From Porphyra umbilicalis (Eukaryota; Rhodophyta; Bangiophyceae; Bangiales; Bangiaceae), in contig KV919166.1 in NCBI GenBank assembly GCA_002049455.2, positions 1 to 58,188 on the forward strand: a stretch of DNA of 58,188 nucleotides, given 5' to 3'. Below, piece by piece: positions 1 to 10,165 of the stretch (position 1 is its first letter; each line of letters opens with the position of its first letter). A model generated the notes under the pieces. It searched no databases. It was given only the letters and a program-made list of their open reading frames with translations, and was not told the origin of the DNA. The translations under genes and the position numbers were made by a program.

Positions 1-130
1 CGCTCCGGGGTTGTTCTCTGCGCTCTACACTCTGCTTGGCGACAAAGGGCAAACAGGCGGGATGAAGCAAGTAAAACAACTCGCTCCCACGACATACTAA
101 CCCCTGTGCTTACTGCACTCGGTCACGTGG

Positions 131-610
131 TCAGCGCTCCATCGTGCGCGCGTCCGGTTTGAGGAATTTCCAGAGCTCCAGCCACTTCAACAAACACCCA
201 TGCGCCGAGTTGTTCCAACGTCTCAGCTCGTGCACGGGGCGGTTCATCATACGCGTCAAGTCATACGCATAATAACAGGTGTTCCTGCAGTTCGAGCAGT
301 ACCGCAACTTGCGCACAACCTCCATCCTGGGCGCCGCCGTATTGCATTGCGCAATGAGTTTGTTGCACGCGCTCACGGCTTTGGCCCAATCTGCGGCGGT
401 GTAGACGGGCTCGTCTTCGCGCAACATTGAAACCAGTGCGACACCTTGTTTGGCCGTTGCGTCGGACCCGCCAGAGGCCATCGGCCGTGCAACCGACGCA
501 ATGATGGAGAGGGCCGGCATGGCTGTGGCGGCGCGAGCGGCGGACAGCACAGCGACGGCCACAAAGGAGGCCGCAAAGAGGATGAGAGTGGAGGCCTTGC
601 GCAGCGTCAT
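131..610 (-). CDS. Small secreted protein with CxxCxxxC motif, copy A
   Basis: This 159-residue protein has an N-terminal signal peptide: MTLRKAS, a hydrophobic run of about 18 residues (LILFAASFVAVAVLSAA), then a likely cleavage site after ARA or ATA. I chose the Met at 610 rather than the upstream in-frame Met because the signal peptide begins there and the same MTLR start recurs in the other copies. The mature part carries a conserved block, YTAADWAKAVSACNKL, then a CSNCRNTC cluster (CxxCxxxC), then RPVHELRRWN. The same block occurs in copy B (40,917-41,403) and in split copy C (5,799-10,037). I do not recognise the family; secretion and cysteine pairing are inferred. The C-terminus (PDARTMER) is read in a different frame from copies B and C, which end DGTLTT, so one version has suffered a late frameshift. 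It lies about 3 kb upstream of, and divergent from, NAT. Confidence 0.65.
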   Translation of the reverse strand: MTLRKASTLILFAASFVAVAVLSAARAATAMPALSIIASVARPMASGGSDATAKQGVALVSMLREDEPVYTAADWAKAVSACNKLIAQCNTAAPRMEVVRKLRYCSNCRNTCYYAYDLTRMMNRPVHELRRWNNSAHGCLLKWLELWKFLKPDARTMER

Positions 611-854
611 GTTGAAGGGAGAGCGATGGAAAGTTGGGGGGCGATGGCAGACGCACAATGCCAGCGATACGAAGCAGTTGGATTGGTACGGCTAGTGGGG
701 GCGAGGAGGGTGAGACTGCGCACCGTGCGCTGTTCGGCCTGGGGAACGGGCCTGGACGTCCTCTCCATTGCTGCCCTCTCCACCTCTTGTACATTCCGCC
801 TGCAGCGTCGCCAGTGATCGCTCGCATGGGAGCACACCGTGGCCCCGTACCTCA

Positions 855-1055
855 ATGAAGCGTGTAGCTGGGGCCGTTGGGGCCACCAGCTCGGATGACT
901 TCCGTGAGGAGGGCCATTGCATGCTGCCGTCACTGAAAAGGACGGACCCGTCAAAGGGGACTCCAGCGTGCCCCGCTGCGTTCCCAGCACCGTCCGTCTT
1001 AACAGCAACAGGCGACGAAAACACAGGAAGCGATGAGCCGGTGGCTACCGCCTGA
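855..1055 (+). CDS. Small ORF starting MKRVA, conserved in the three arm copies (doubtful gene)
   Basis: A short ORF (66 residues) begins MKRVAGAVGATSS and contains MLPSLKRTDPSK. Equivalent ORFs with the same start and a similar first 40 residues occur at 41,640-42,023 (plus) and from 5,554 downward (minus). They diverge in length and C-terminus because of indels. Since the arms are DNA duplicates, shared reading alone is weak evidence for coding. It sits divergent to the secreted-protein gene and could equally be promoter-proximal DNA. Confidence 0.2.
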   Translation: MKRVAGAVGATSSDDFREEGHCMLPSLKRTDPSKGTPACPAAFPAPSVLTATGDENTGSDEPVATA

Positions 1056-1559
1056 GCCAGGGCGTCCCCGGACGACCCCCCGCGCCGTGACCACCTGCTG
1101 AGACGACAGATGGCACCGAGGCGCGGTTCTCGACCGGCGTGAGGCCGTCTGTGAATTGGGTCAGATCTACCTCGATCCGTGGATCAGAGGTAGGTCGCGC
1201 TTTGGGCCGCGGTCATGATCTATCGCGACGCCAGTGATTGGCCTATTCCCTTTCAGACAGCGTGTGTCAGAAATCTCTCAACAACCTGGGCGCGACGTCC
1301 TTTTTCTGGGGCGCGTTGTGCTTGCCATACGTTGCTGCCGAGGCAGACCGCGGTGCCCGCCCGCGGCGACGGGTTGGCGGACCCGCAAGCACCCTCTACT
1401 ACGAGCACCTCCGCCGGTCGGCACCCTCTGCGTCAGCCAACCCCGCACAGTTGATCTTGAAACCAGGTTGCTTGGCCGACATGATCTTTAGTCGACTTGT
1501 GATCACATCGCGACAGAGATGTCTCTTGCAACTGAAAACAGAATGGTCACAGAGCACCG

Positions 1560-2743
1560 CGAACAGCCTCGGAGCGTGCCACCCTAGCTAGAGAGTGGGC
1601 CAAGGCGAGCGCCACGGAGAAACTCAAGACAAAGCGAGCAACAGCACAAACCACCCCGTGCCGGTGCACGACTGCCTTCCCCGCGCAGAGCATCCCCCAC
1701 GCCAGAAGCACCAGGACGCCCCCCCTGCCAAACTCGCCAACCCCCCCCCCCCCCCCCCCACTTGGCCGCCACTGCCGTCGTCGGTCGCGCCGCACCGCCT
1801 GGAGGGATCTCGGCTCCCCCACCCGCTCCGTCGCCTTGGTGCGCGCGCCCCTCTTCGACGCGCGCACCCTCTCCCGCGACGCCCGAGCCGCGTGCACCAG
1901 AATATCCAGCGGCGGCGGCGGTTGAGGCACCGCCACCGTCGCGGCGCATGGGGTCCCTTTACGTGGGCGTCCACCCGCCAGGGAACCCCCGCCAGTCCGC
2001 CAAGTCCTCTGTGAGCGCAACCCACAGTCCGCGCGCCGACGGGGGCCGCACAATGCAGCAGCTGGAGCGACGACCGGAGCGACTGCAAACGCAGCCTCCC
2101 GCCGCCCTTCACCCGCTCGCAGGCGGCACAGAGGCGTGCCGCCCGCCCGCCCGCCCGCCAGCCCGCCCGCGCTCCACACGCAGCCGATTGATCGGTCGGG
2201 CAGGGCACGGCCACCGCCAATACTGGTAGCGCCCGCAAACGACCGCCGCAGTGGCGGAGCGCCCCCCGCACCCGACCCCCCCCACCCCCCCGCACCTCAC
2301 CGCGCTGACAATGCCGCTGGCAGGTGGGCGCCGGAAATGGCTGGCGCCCGCCATCCACAGCCCGTCGACGCGGCAGCGATGCGGCCAAAGATCGTTGTGC
2401 GCCCGCCGAGGCGCCGCCGAATGTGGGCGGCGGCCCAGCAGTCGCGGCCGTGCCGGCGGCGGCACTGGCGGTGGCGCCCGCGCGGTGGGGTCGGCATCGA
2501 CCCACCTCTCCCACTCGCCGCGGCACGGGAGGAGGGCCAGCGCCGCCGCCGTGGCGCGCCAGGCGCTGGAGCGCGCGCCGCGTCGCGGGCGCACGCGTCG
2601 GCGGCAGCCGCTCCCGCCGCCGCTGCGGCCGCCGTGGTCGCTTTCGCCGCCGCCGCCGCCGGCGCGACTGCAACCACCGCCAGCCCGGTTGCCGCTGCTG
2701 GCGCTGTGGTAACCGCTCCCGCTGGGTGCCGCCGCCGCCGTCT

Positions 2744-2774
<31 letters not shown>

Positions 2775-3563
2775 CCGTCGCCTCGCCGCAGTGCGGTGGC
2801 GACGGCGGCACCGCCGCCACCACTGCGGCAGCGGCAGCGCGGCGGCAGCGGCAGCGCCGCCGCTGCAGCACCTGCCGCCCCCACTATACCTGCCGCCGAC
2901 GGCCGATGATCGTGGGCGGCCGGCCGGCCGTCACCGCCACCGTTGCTGGCAGCAGCGGCGGCCACTTTCGATGCCTGATGCCAGGCGACACCAGGCGACG
3001 ACGGGGGACTCTCGATTGGACGCAAACCCGCTCACCCCCCCCCCCCCCCCCGCGCGCGCGCCTCCACGTGGGGGTCCCCGCGGCATTCGGCAGCACGCCC
3101 GCGTGCGTGTGGCAAGCGCGCCGACGCAGCGTCGGCGGGGCACGACGGCGGCGACGCAGGCGACGCGCGCGGCGCCCACTCACCTGCGGCACTCCGCCCT
3201 CGAGCCCGGTTGCGGTGCGTGGCGTTGTGTCTGCCGCCCCGTGACAGTTGCTGGAGGGGCCCCGCGGTCGCGACCACCGCCGCCGCCGCGGTCGGGCGCG
3301 GCGACGCGGCCGCCCTGGCCGAGGCCGCGGTGTCTGCGATTTAATTTCATCGCGGGGGAGACGGTTTGCACTGACGCCCACCGGCCGTGGAAGGGCGGCC
3401 GGCCCGCGTCTGCCGTGTGACGACGGGCTCATTGGCCGCCGCGCCCTCTGCAACCAGCCGCAAACAGGCGACCTCCTTTCCACTGTTCCCGAGACCGCCG
3501 CCCCCGCTGCCCACGCCGCGGCTTGCTGCGGGTGGCATCACCGCTTCACCCACCGCCGCCGTC
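1560..3563. other. GC-rich low-complexity stretch upstream of NAT, no supported gene
   Basis: The stretch is dominated by GCC/CCG runs, poly-C tracts (for example near 1,741-1,758 and 3,037-3,050) and Ala/Arg/Pro-rich open frames on both strands. These long frames are what extreme GC content yields by chance: several frames are open at once and none matches a family I know. The corresponding part of the second cassette (42,380-44,198) is similar in composition but does not keep the same reading frames. Confidence 0.6.
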
Positions 3564-4832
3564 ATGGCGGTCCCCCCCCCCCCCCCCCCCCCACCGCCCG
3601 ACGACGACGGCTTCTCCCCCCGCACCATCCCCCCCTCCGTCTTCCTCGCCTCCTACCTCGCGCGCATCCGCTTTTACGCGGGGAAGGGGACCCCCCCCCC
3701 CCCCCCCCCACGGTGTACCCCCCCCCCCCACGGCGGCGACGCTCGCGCGCCTGCAGGGCGCCCACGTGACGGCCATCCCCTTTGAAAATTTGACCGTGTG
3801 GGGCACCCCACGCATGGCCACGACGCTGGAGGCGGCGTGGGCCAAGCTCGTCGCCACCCCCCGCGGCGGCTGGTGCCTCGAACACAACGCGCTCGTCGTG
3901 GCGGTCGCGCGCGCGCTCGGCTTTGCGGCCGCCACGCCGCGCGTCGGGTGGGTGCTCCGCGACGGGTCGGGGGCGGGGCTCGCCGCGACCTTTGGGCTGC
4001 CGCCGGGGAGTGGGGGGAACAGCGGCCGCCGCGGCACCTGCTCGTCGAGGTCGGCCTCGCCGACGGGCGGGCGTATCTCGTCGACACGGGGAATGGGCGG
4101 CCGGTGGCGTGGCCGCTGTTGCTGCGGGGCCGGGGGGGGGTGGGGGGGGGGGGAAGAAGTGGACGTGCGCCCGGGGGACGAGGGCGTCGGTGTGCCCGTG
4201 CGCATGCCAGATGGGGTGTGGTGGCGCGTCGCGCCGCTGGCCGACGTCGCGGGGGGCACACCGCTGCCGGCGCTGCCGGGACCTGTGCGCAACTACACGG
4301 TCGTGCAGTGGGCGCCGCCAGCTACGGAGCGTCGTGAAACGGCTGGGGGTGCGCCAGATGCTGCGGGCGCTGCGGGCGCGCGGGGCGCCAGTGGACACGG
4401 CGCCGCCGGCGCAACCGCCATCCCTGCCCCACACCCCCCCCCCACCCCCTCGATTGGCACACCTTCTACGTCTTTGACGCGACGCGCGCGGTGCCGACCA
4501 TGGCGTCGACCGCCCCCTTTGTCGAGCACCTGCAAACTGACGCCGGCAGCCCGTTTCGGGAGCGACGCCTCGTCACCCGCCTCGCCGACGGCGGGCGGGC
4601 GGTGGCGCTGCTCAAGGACCGCGCCCTGGCGCGCGTGACGAGTGCGGGCACCCCGCCGAGCGCGCCCGTGACCGACGCTGGGGCGGGGGGGGAGGGCGCC
4701 TGGCGGGCCGCCCTCGCGTCCGAGTTTGGGGTGGTGCTCGCGCCTGCCGAGGCGGCGCGCCTCGCCGTCGAGATGCCCCTGCCGCCCGCACCGCCGACAG
4801 CGGCGAGGGGGGCGGCTGGCACGGCGAGGTGA
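3564..4832 (+). CDS. Arylamine N-acetyltransferase, copy A, with frame breaks at homopolymers
   Basis: The product resembles arylamine N-acetyltransferases, which move an acetyl group from acetyl-CoA to arylamines through a Cys-His-Asp triad. Family blocks in order are FLASYLARIRF near the N-terminus, then IPFENLTV, then RGGWCLEHNALVVAVARALGF with the catalytic Cys, then PRHLLVEVGLADGRAYLVD carrying the His and Asp, then YVFDATRAVP with SPFRERRLV in the C-terminal domain. The start at 3,564 is the ATG before a poly-Pro stretch. The blocks lie in different frames. Each switch falls at or next to a long C or G run (about 3,690-3,732, 4,010, 4,128-4,155 and 4,435-4,450), so assembly indels are as likely as true mutation. 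The triad residues are all present. NAT lies between the two inverted arms. Confidence 0.72.
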
Positions 4833-4872
4833 CGGCCTCGGACGCGCCCGCGTGTGGTTGGGCAAAAACAAT

Positions 4873-6006
4873 AACATCTCTGCCGCGTTGCGATCACAGG
4901 CCGACTGGATCATACCTGTCAAGCAGCGTGGGTTCAAGATCGACTGTTCGGGGTTGACTGGCGCAGAGAGCGCCGACCGGGGGAGGTGTCCCTACTAGGA
5001 CGGGGGCTTCGCGGGCGCTGGCGGGTCCGCCAACCCGTCGCCGCAGGCGGGGACCGCGGTCTGCCTTGGCAACGACGTATGGCAAGCACAACGCGCCCCA
5101 GAAAAGGACGTCGCGCCCAGGCTCTGGAAAGAAAATTGACACACGCTGTGTGGATGACAGTTGGCCAATCGCAGGGGTCTCGATAGATCGTGACCGCGGC
5201 CCAAAGCGCGACCGACCTCTGATCCACGGATCGAGGTAGATCTCGTGACCCACAGCACATTCGGCCTCGCGCAGGTCGAGCACCGCGCCTCAGTGCCATC
5301 TGTCGCCTCGGCAGGTCGTCCCTGTGGGGGGGTCGTCCGGGGACGCCCCAGCTCACAGGTGGTAGCCACAAGCTCCTCTCTGCCTGTATTTTTTCCTCCT
5401 GTCTCTGTTGATACGGACGGTGCTGGGAACGCAGCGGGGCACGTTGGAGCCCCTTTGACGGGTCCGTCCTTCTCAGTGACGGCAGCATGCTATGCCCCTC
5501 CTCAATGGAGGCATGCGAGCTGGTGGCCCCAACGGCCCTAGCTACACGCTTCATTGAGGTACGGGGCCACGGTCGGCTCTAATGCGAGCGACCACGGGCG
5601 ACGCTGCAGCCGGTAGGCACAAGAGGTGTAGAGGGCAGCACTGGAGAGGACGACCTGGCCCGTTTCCCAGGCCGAACGACCCACCGTACGCAGCCTCACC
5701 GTCCTGACCCCCACCAGCCGCATCAGCTCACCTGCTTCGTACGGCTGGCACTGTGCGCCTGCCATTGCCCCCCGGCTTTCCATCGTTCTCCCTCCGACAT
5801 GACGCTGCGATGGGCTCCCCTCTCTTCTTCATCGCGGCCTCCTTTGTGGCCGCTCCTATGCTGTTCGCCACCCGCCCCACTGCAGCCATGCGGGCTTTCT
5901 TCGTCACAGCGTCGGTCACACAGCCAATGGCTGCCGCCGGGTCCGACGCAACGGCCAACCAAGGTGTTGCACGGGCGTCAATGTTGCGCGAAGACAAGCC
6001 CGTCTA
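4873..6006. repeat. Right arm of the inverted repeat, inner part
   Basis: This is the reverse complement of the left arm (for example the shared GATCTACCTCGATCCGTGG region and the MKRVA ORF read on the minus strand). It begins about 40 bp after the NAT stop. It is cut at 6,006 by the hAT-like element. The arm resumes at 9,161-9,217 and again from 9,811 to about 10,165, where sequence matching window positions 1-130 on the opposite strand is still visible. Confidence 0.75.
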
Positions 6007-6226
6007 CAGCCGTTCTCCCAAACCGCACTCCAACTGTCGCAAAAGAGTTCCAAATCGGCCTCTACGACCCCGCAGAGGCCGGGTTGAGAGGGGATAATTA
6101 TAGTCGGATTAATACACCTGAAATTTTCACTGTATTAATGCAAACCATGGATCGGCAGACTATAATTATGCAACGTGTGCACCACGTGTTCGTAGTTACT
6201 TTTCATTTCCTAATGTAAAGTTGTAT

Positions 6227-8424
6227 TCAAGTACTGTAATTACAATCGTCCCCCACCATCGGCCCTTCCTCGTCCTCCATCTGTTCCGCAAAAAGGACAC
6301 CCGCCTCACCCAAAGACGGCTCCCCTACGTCGCCCTCCAGCTCCGACCCGTCATCCACATCCCCACACGGGTCCGTCCTCCCGCCTGCGCCAGAGCTCCT
6401 GGCGGTGCAAGCTGTCACAGGCAGCCCGGCCGTCACGTCCGCATGGGGCAATGCCCTCGAGTTGTAGTAGATGTAGAGCAGCTTGTGCAGCCGCGCGTGG
6501 GAGATCCGCGTGCGCACGGGGCTCTGGATATGCGACGCATTGGAAAACGACCGCTCCCCGGCCGCAAACCCGACCGGTACCTTCATGATGCGCACGGCCA
6601 CGGCCTGGAGGCTGGGCACGTGCTTGCCCCACGTAACCCGCCAGCGTCACCAACTGCACAGCGGGTCACGCACGGTGGACACCTCCCACACAACGTCCAG
6701 CTCAAACCGCCCCCCCGCCTTGGACTTGAACTGCGCGTCCTCATGCATGATGTCCTCTTGTGTGGTCCTGCTCTACGACGCGGGCAGGCTGCTCTCGTCG
6801 TCGACATCGTGAAGCGCCAGCGCTACGTTGACGTCGTGCGCCGCCACCAGCTCCTTGAGAAGCGCAAAGGCCTCGGTGGCCTCCGCCGCGTCCGGTTGCT
6901 CTGCCGCGTCGGTATACCGGGGGTCAAGCAGGTACGCCATAGAGTGGATGCGCCGCAACGTGTACCGCTTCCGCTCCTGCAGGCACCGTAGCGTGTGCTG
7001 CTTGAAGCGCAACCGCTCGCCACCGTCGCCCCACCGGCCGGGGATGTCATAGTCAGAGTTTGCAAAGTGCGCCTCTACCTCGTAGAAGCTACGGTGCACA
7101 GACCCGAGCCCGCGCCCGTTCGCCTGGCCGCTGTCGAGCGCCGTGGCAAGCGGCCGTAGCAACTTGACCAGCAACGTCAAAGCCTCCCACTTCCCCTCGT
7201 CCCGCACCGCCTTGGCCGCCTCCTCCACCGCCCCCCTCTGCTCGGTCGTGCCCCCCGGAGGCACTGTGACTTGAACGCGGCGTCCACGACCGCCTTCTAC
7301 ATCGCATCTTGGGTGTCCGCCAACGACAAGGCAGCCACCAGCTGCGACTTCCACCTCGTCGTGGCGGGCCGCTGTAGCTGGATGACCTTGCCGTCATACT
7401 CGGCACGCTGGCACCGCTCGAGCACCATCTTGGGGAGGTTGTGGTTCCTCCAGTACTGGGTCATGTGGTTGCAAAAAGCCACCGCGTCCGCCAGCGCCCC
7501 GTACTTGCACAGGTCAGAGAAGAGGAGGTCCAAACAGTGTGCCGCGCACGGCACCATCAGCATCCAGTGGTACTCCCCCTGTAGGCGGCCCCAGACGGCA
7601 CGCATCTTGGGCTCCGTATCCGACACAAAAGCACATACGCTCCTCTTGCCCAGCGCCTCGATGCGCTTCATGAAGAACGCCGCCGTGTTGTCGGCCGTGT
7701 GCCGCTGCTTGGGCCACATGCCCGTCTCCACGTACAGCGGCTCGGGGGTGAAGAGCATGAAGTTGCAGATACTGTTGCGCTGCCGGTCCGTCCAGCCTTC
7801 ACCGCCAATGATGATGTCCCCAGCGGCCACACTGCGCGCCACAAACGCGTCCACCAGCACCGACTGCGCTGCGAACTCCCGGTCGAGTAGGGGACCGGCC
7901 AAGGAGAAGCGCGACGGTGGCTTGTAGGCCGCGTTGAGCCCCTTGCAGAAGGCCTGAAAGGCAGGAGCCTCAGTCGTGCGTAGGGGGAGCGCACTGCGAT
8001 AAAGCCACCGTGCACACCGGGCGTCGAGGTCGGCGCACTCCCTGCTGGACAGCGACCGCACATACGGCGACAGAGGGCCACCGCCGACACCAACACCAGC
8101 ACAGCTACCGGCCGCCCGTCCAGTGCTCTCCGTTTGCATGGACGGCCCCCCCGTAGACGCGTCATGCACCCGGTCGCGCGTCAAGTCGACCAGCTGCTCC
8201 CGGCAACGGCTGGAGCCCAGGGTGTCCTTGCGATGGTTGCCGGAAAGCCGCTCAAGGAGGATGCGGTATACGTCGGCCGGTGGGGTGCACACCTTGGAGA
8301 CCACGTGCTTCTTGAGCATCGTCGGATTACTAAAGAGGGTTTTGGTGCAAAACTTGTACACAAAGCGCCGCGGGTCGTCGGTGGCAGTGAAGTAGGACCA
8401 GACGGGGTCCTTGGCAGCCCCCAT
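6227..8424 (-). pseudogene. hAT-superfamily transposase (BED, DUF659, C-terminal dimerisation)
   Basis: Translation from the ATG at 8,424 starts MGAAKDPVWSYFTATDD, a BED zinc-finger-like region in which one of the usual cysteines appears lost. Around 7,700-7,830 lies GEGWTDRQRNSICNFMLF, typical of DUF659 (the hAT catalytic-core neighbourhood). VPCAAHCLDLLF follows near 7,550. The C-terminal dimerisation region near 6,480-6,600 reads AGERSFSNASHIQSPVRTR. The first frame ends about 7,297 and similarity continues in a second frame from about 7,354 downward, with stops near 6,773 and 6,650. At least one frameshift and two stops make it non-functional as assembled. Confidence 0.8.
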
Positions 8425-8786
8425 GGCACGCGGGGGGGGGGGGGCGGGAGGGGGGGGCGCGGGGGGGGGGTGGGAGTGGCGCTGGCGGAGGGGGGGGGCG
8501 GGGGCGTCGGGGGTAGGAGTGGTTCGGGTGTGGAGGGAAGAGTGGCCTGGACGTGGGGGGGAGTGGGCCCCTGTTGTGCCCCCCGCTCTTATGTGGAGGG
8601 GGGGGATAGGCGGTGGGCGACGGCCGCGCATGAGCACTGTGCACCTGGGAGGGGGGCTCGGGCAGGCGGTGGGCAGTGTGGAGTCCGGGGCAGGCACGGG
8701 CGCCCGGCGGGAGCTGTGCCCGCAGGCCCCCCCAGTGCTCCAGCCACAACGAGCTCTGGCGACACAGCCAGTGCCGCCGCCCCCCG

Positions 8787-8893
8787 CGAAATGGCTGCCT
8801 GGCATTGCCCTCAGCGCCGCCCCCCGCAGCGAAACGGCTGCCTGGCATTGCCCAGCTCCCCCCCCCCCGCGAAACGGCTGCCTGGCATTGCCC
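8787..8893. repeat. Three 24-bp direct repeats inside the hAT-like element
   Basis: The unit CGAAACGGCTGCCTGGCATT plus GCCC occurs at 8,787-8,810 (one mismatch), 8,830-8,853 and 8,870-8,893. Its complement contains CAGCCGTT, the first eight bases of the element's terminal repeat, in the same orientation as the right end. Such subterminal repeats are typical transposase-binding sites in hAT elements. Here they tie the outer TIRs to this transposon. Poly-G tracts at 8,430-8,480 separate them from the transposase start. Confidence 0.65.
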
Positions 8894-9217
8894 GCAGCGC
8901 CACCGTAAGCTCGCGCCATTGCCGGTGACAAGGTAGATCGCCACGCGAAACGGTCGGAATAAGTTTTGATATATATTGGAACGTGGAACGCAGAAGTCTT
9001 CCACAAATGCTTACTATAACTATACTGTCAGACTTTCTATAATTATACTGAAATGAAACCTTCAGCGGATGAGTACACCGTAGACTTGCAACCCTGCGCA
9101 GAGGCCGATTTGGAACTCTTTCGCAACAGTTGGAGTGCGGGATTTTTGGGAGAACGGCTGTACACCGCCGCAGATTGGGCCGACGCCGTGAGCGCGTGCA
9201 CCAAACTCGCTGCGCTA

Positions 9218-9810
9218 TGGCGGCGTCTTAACGGGGAGCGGTGGAGCGCGTCTCAGCATGTCTGGTCACGTCTGACCAATGAAAATGCTGTATTCGTGTT
9301 TGAAGAGTCGGAGAGCGTCTTCCGGGCACTTGGACTTTTTCGTGTCTCAGAAGCAGTTGCGCGCAGTTAGAAGCGCCGTCGGCCCATGTGCCCGGTTTTT
9401 TTCTCTCTTTCTCGGGCACGCCAGACACGTGCAGATACTGCAAAACTCCCGGCGGCCATATTGGAAGCCCCCCTGCGCGGAGCTGTCGTGATCTGGACGA
9501 GGCCTTCGCTCTGCCGCCAGCGGTGTGCCCTGGCCAGCGAGTCAGGCACGTCACTGGCACACGTTTGCATGCGCCCTACAGAACACGCTTGCAGGCACTC
9601 TACAGCACCAGACGTGACGCATCACACCCCATCCGGCGTTCGTCGCATACCGGTTCTTCTTGTCCACCGCATCAAATATGCAGGCTACTTTACAACCAAG
9701 CACAGTTTGACATCTTAGCGTCCCGTTAAGACAGCCGCATGCAGCCCTCGCTCAGACACGGACTTGTCCGACCAACCACGTGCTTAGACTCGAGCCGTTT
9801 AGACAAGGCC
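9218..9810. mobile_element. 593-bp insertion in secreted-protein copy C
   Basis: It interrupts copy C within the KLAALC region. TA (or up to CTATG, 9,215-9,219) is duplicated at 9,811-9,812 on the far side. The ends are imperfect inverted repeats (GTCTTAACGG at the left, CCGTTTAGAC at the right), and a further CCGTTAAGACAGCCG copy lies at 9,723-9,738. There is no coding capacity that I recognise. It is probably a MITE; the superfamily is not resolved because the TSD length is ambiguous. Confidence 0.5.
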
Positions 9811-10165
9811 TATGCACGACGGCGGCGCCTAAGATTGGGGTAGTGCGCAAGCTGCAGCCCTGCGCGAATTGCACGAACACCTGCGCTTTTGCGTACGATT
9901 TGTCACGTTTGTTGATGGACCGCCCCGTGCACGAGCTGAAACGGTGGAACATCTTCTTGGCGACTTGTGGCTCGAGATTCAAAGAGCTCATGAACGGATC
10001 CCAACACCACGGCCGCGATGGGACGCTGACCACGTGAAGAAGTGCGGTAAAAACGGGGTGACGGCGGTGGGAGAGAGAGTTGTTTTACTTGCTCCAACCC
10101 GTTCGATGGCTCTTCATCGCCAAACAGAGCGCAGAGCGCGAAGAACAGCCCCAGAGCATTGCTGC

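Larger units (their letters stand above)
1..1525. repeat. Left arm of the inverted repeat around the NAT gene
   Basis: This arm matches, in inverted orientation, the right-hand segments 4,873-6,006, 9,161-9,217 and 9,811 to about 10,165, and in direct orientation 40,893 to about 42,350. The match starts at base 1, so the arm probably extends left of the window. The inner edge near 1,525 is where similarity to the right arm fades, just after a shared stretch resembling GCAGAGATGT. The arm contains the outward-facing secreted-protein gene and about 900 bp of spacer. Once the two insertions in the right arm are discounted, the arms have nearly equal length. Boundaries are by eye. Confidence 0.75.
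6007..9160 (-). mobile_element. hAT-like DNA transposon with ~60-bp inverted ends and TA duplication
   Basis: The ends are inverted repeats beginning CAGCCGTTCTCCCAAA and continuing for about 60 bp with a few mismatches (shared ACTCCAACTGT and AGAGTTCCAAATCGGCCTCT). The flanks are TA at 6,005-6,006 and TA at 9,161-9,162. Removing the element and one TA restores the gene sequence seen in copies A and B. The element carries a BED/DUF659/hAT-dimerisation transposase on the minus strand. Known hAT elements duplicate 8 bp (sometimes 5-6), so a 2-bp TA is odd. AT-rich ATAATTATAG motifs lie just inside each end (6,094-6,103; 9,037-9,046). Confidence 0.8.
5799..10037 (+). pseudogene. Secreted CxxCxxxC protein, copy C, split by two insertions
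   Basis: Three exon-like pieces (5,799-6,006, 9,161-9,217 and 9,811-10,037) together make the same protein as copy A. The first gives a signal-peptide region (MGSPLFFIAASFVAAPML, in a frame reached from a second ATG at 5,810) and REDKPVY. The second gives AADWADAVSACTKLAAL. The third gives APKIGVVRKLQPCANCTNTC and RPVHELKRWN, ending DGTLTT. The gaps are not introns: each is a discrete insertion flanked by duplicated target bases. The gene is dead unless both insertions are polymorphic. It faces outward, mirroring copy A. Confidence 0.75.

Noticed and set aside
1547..3783. Several long Ala/Arg/Pro/Gly-rich ORFs on both strands upstream of NAT
   Set aside because: Many frames are open at once, composition is simple-repeat, and the duplicated region at 42,250-45,035 does not conserve any of these frames.
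3564..4832. Introns or programmed frameshifts in NAT
   Set aside because: No GT-AG pair fits the switches; every switch is at a C/G homopolymer, so indels explain it more simply.
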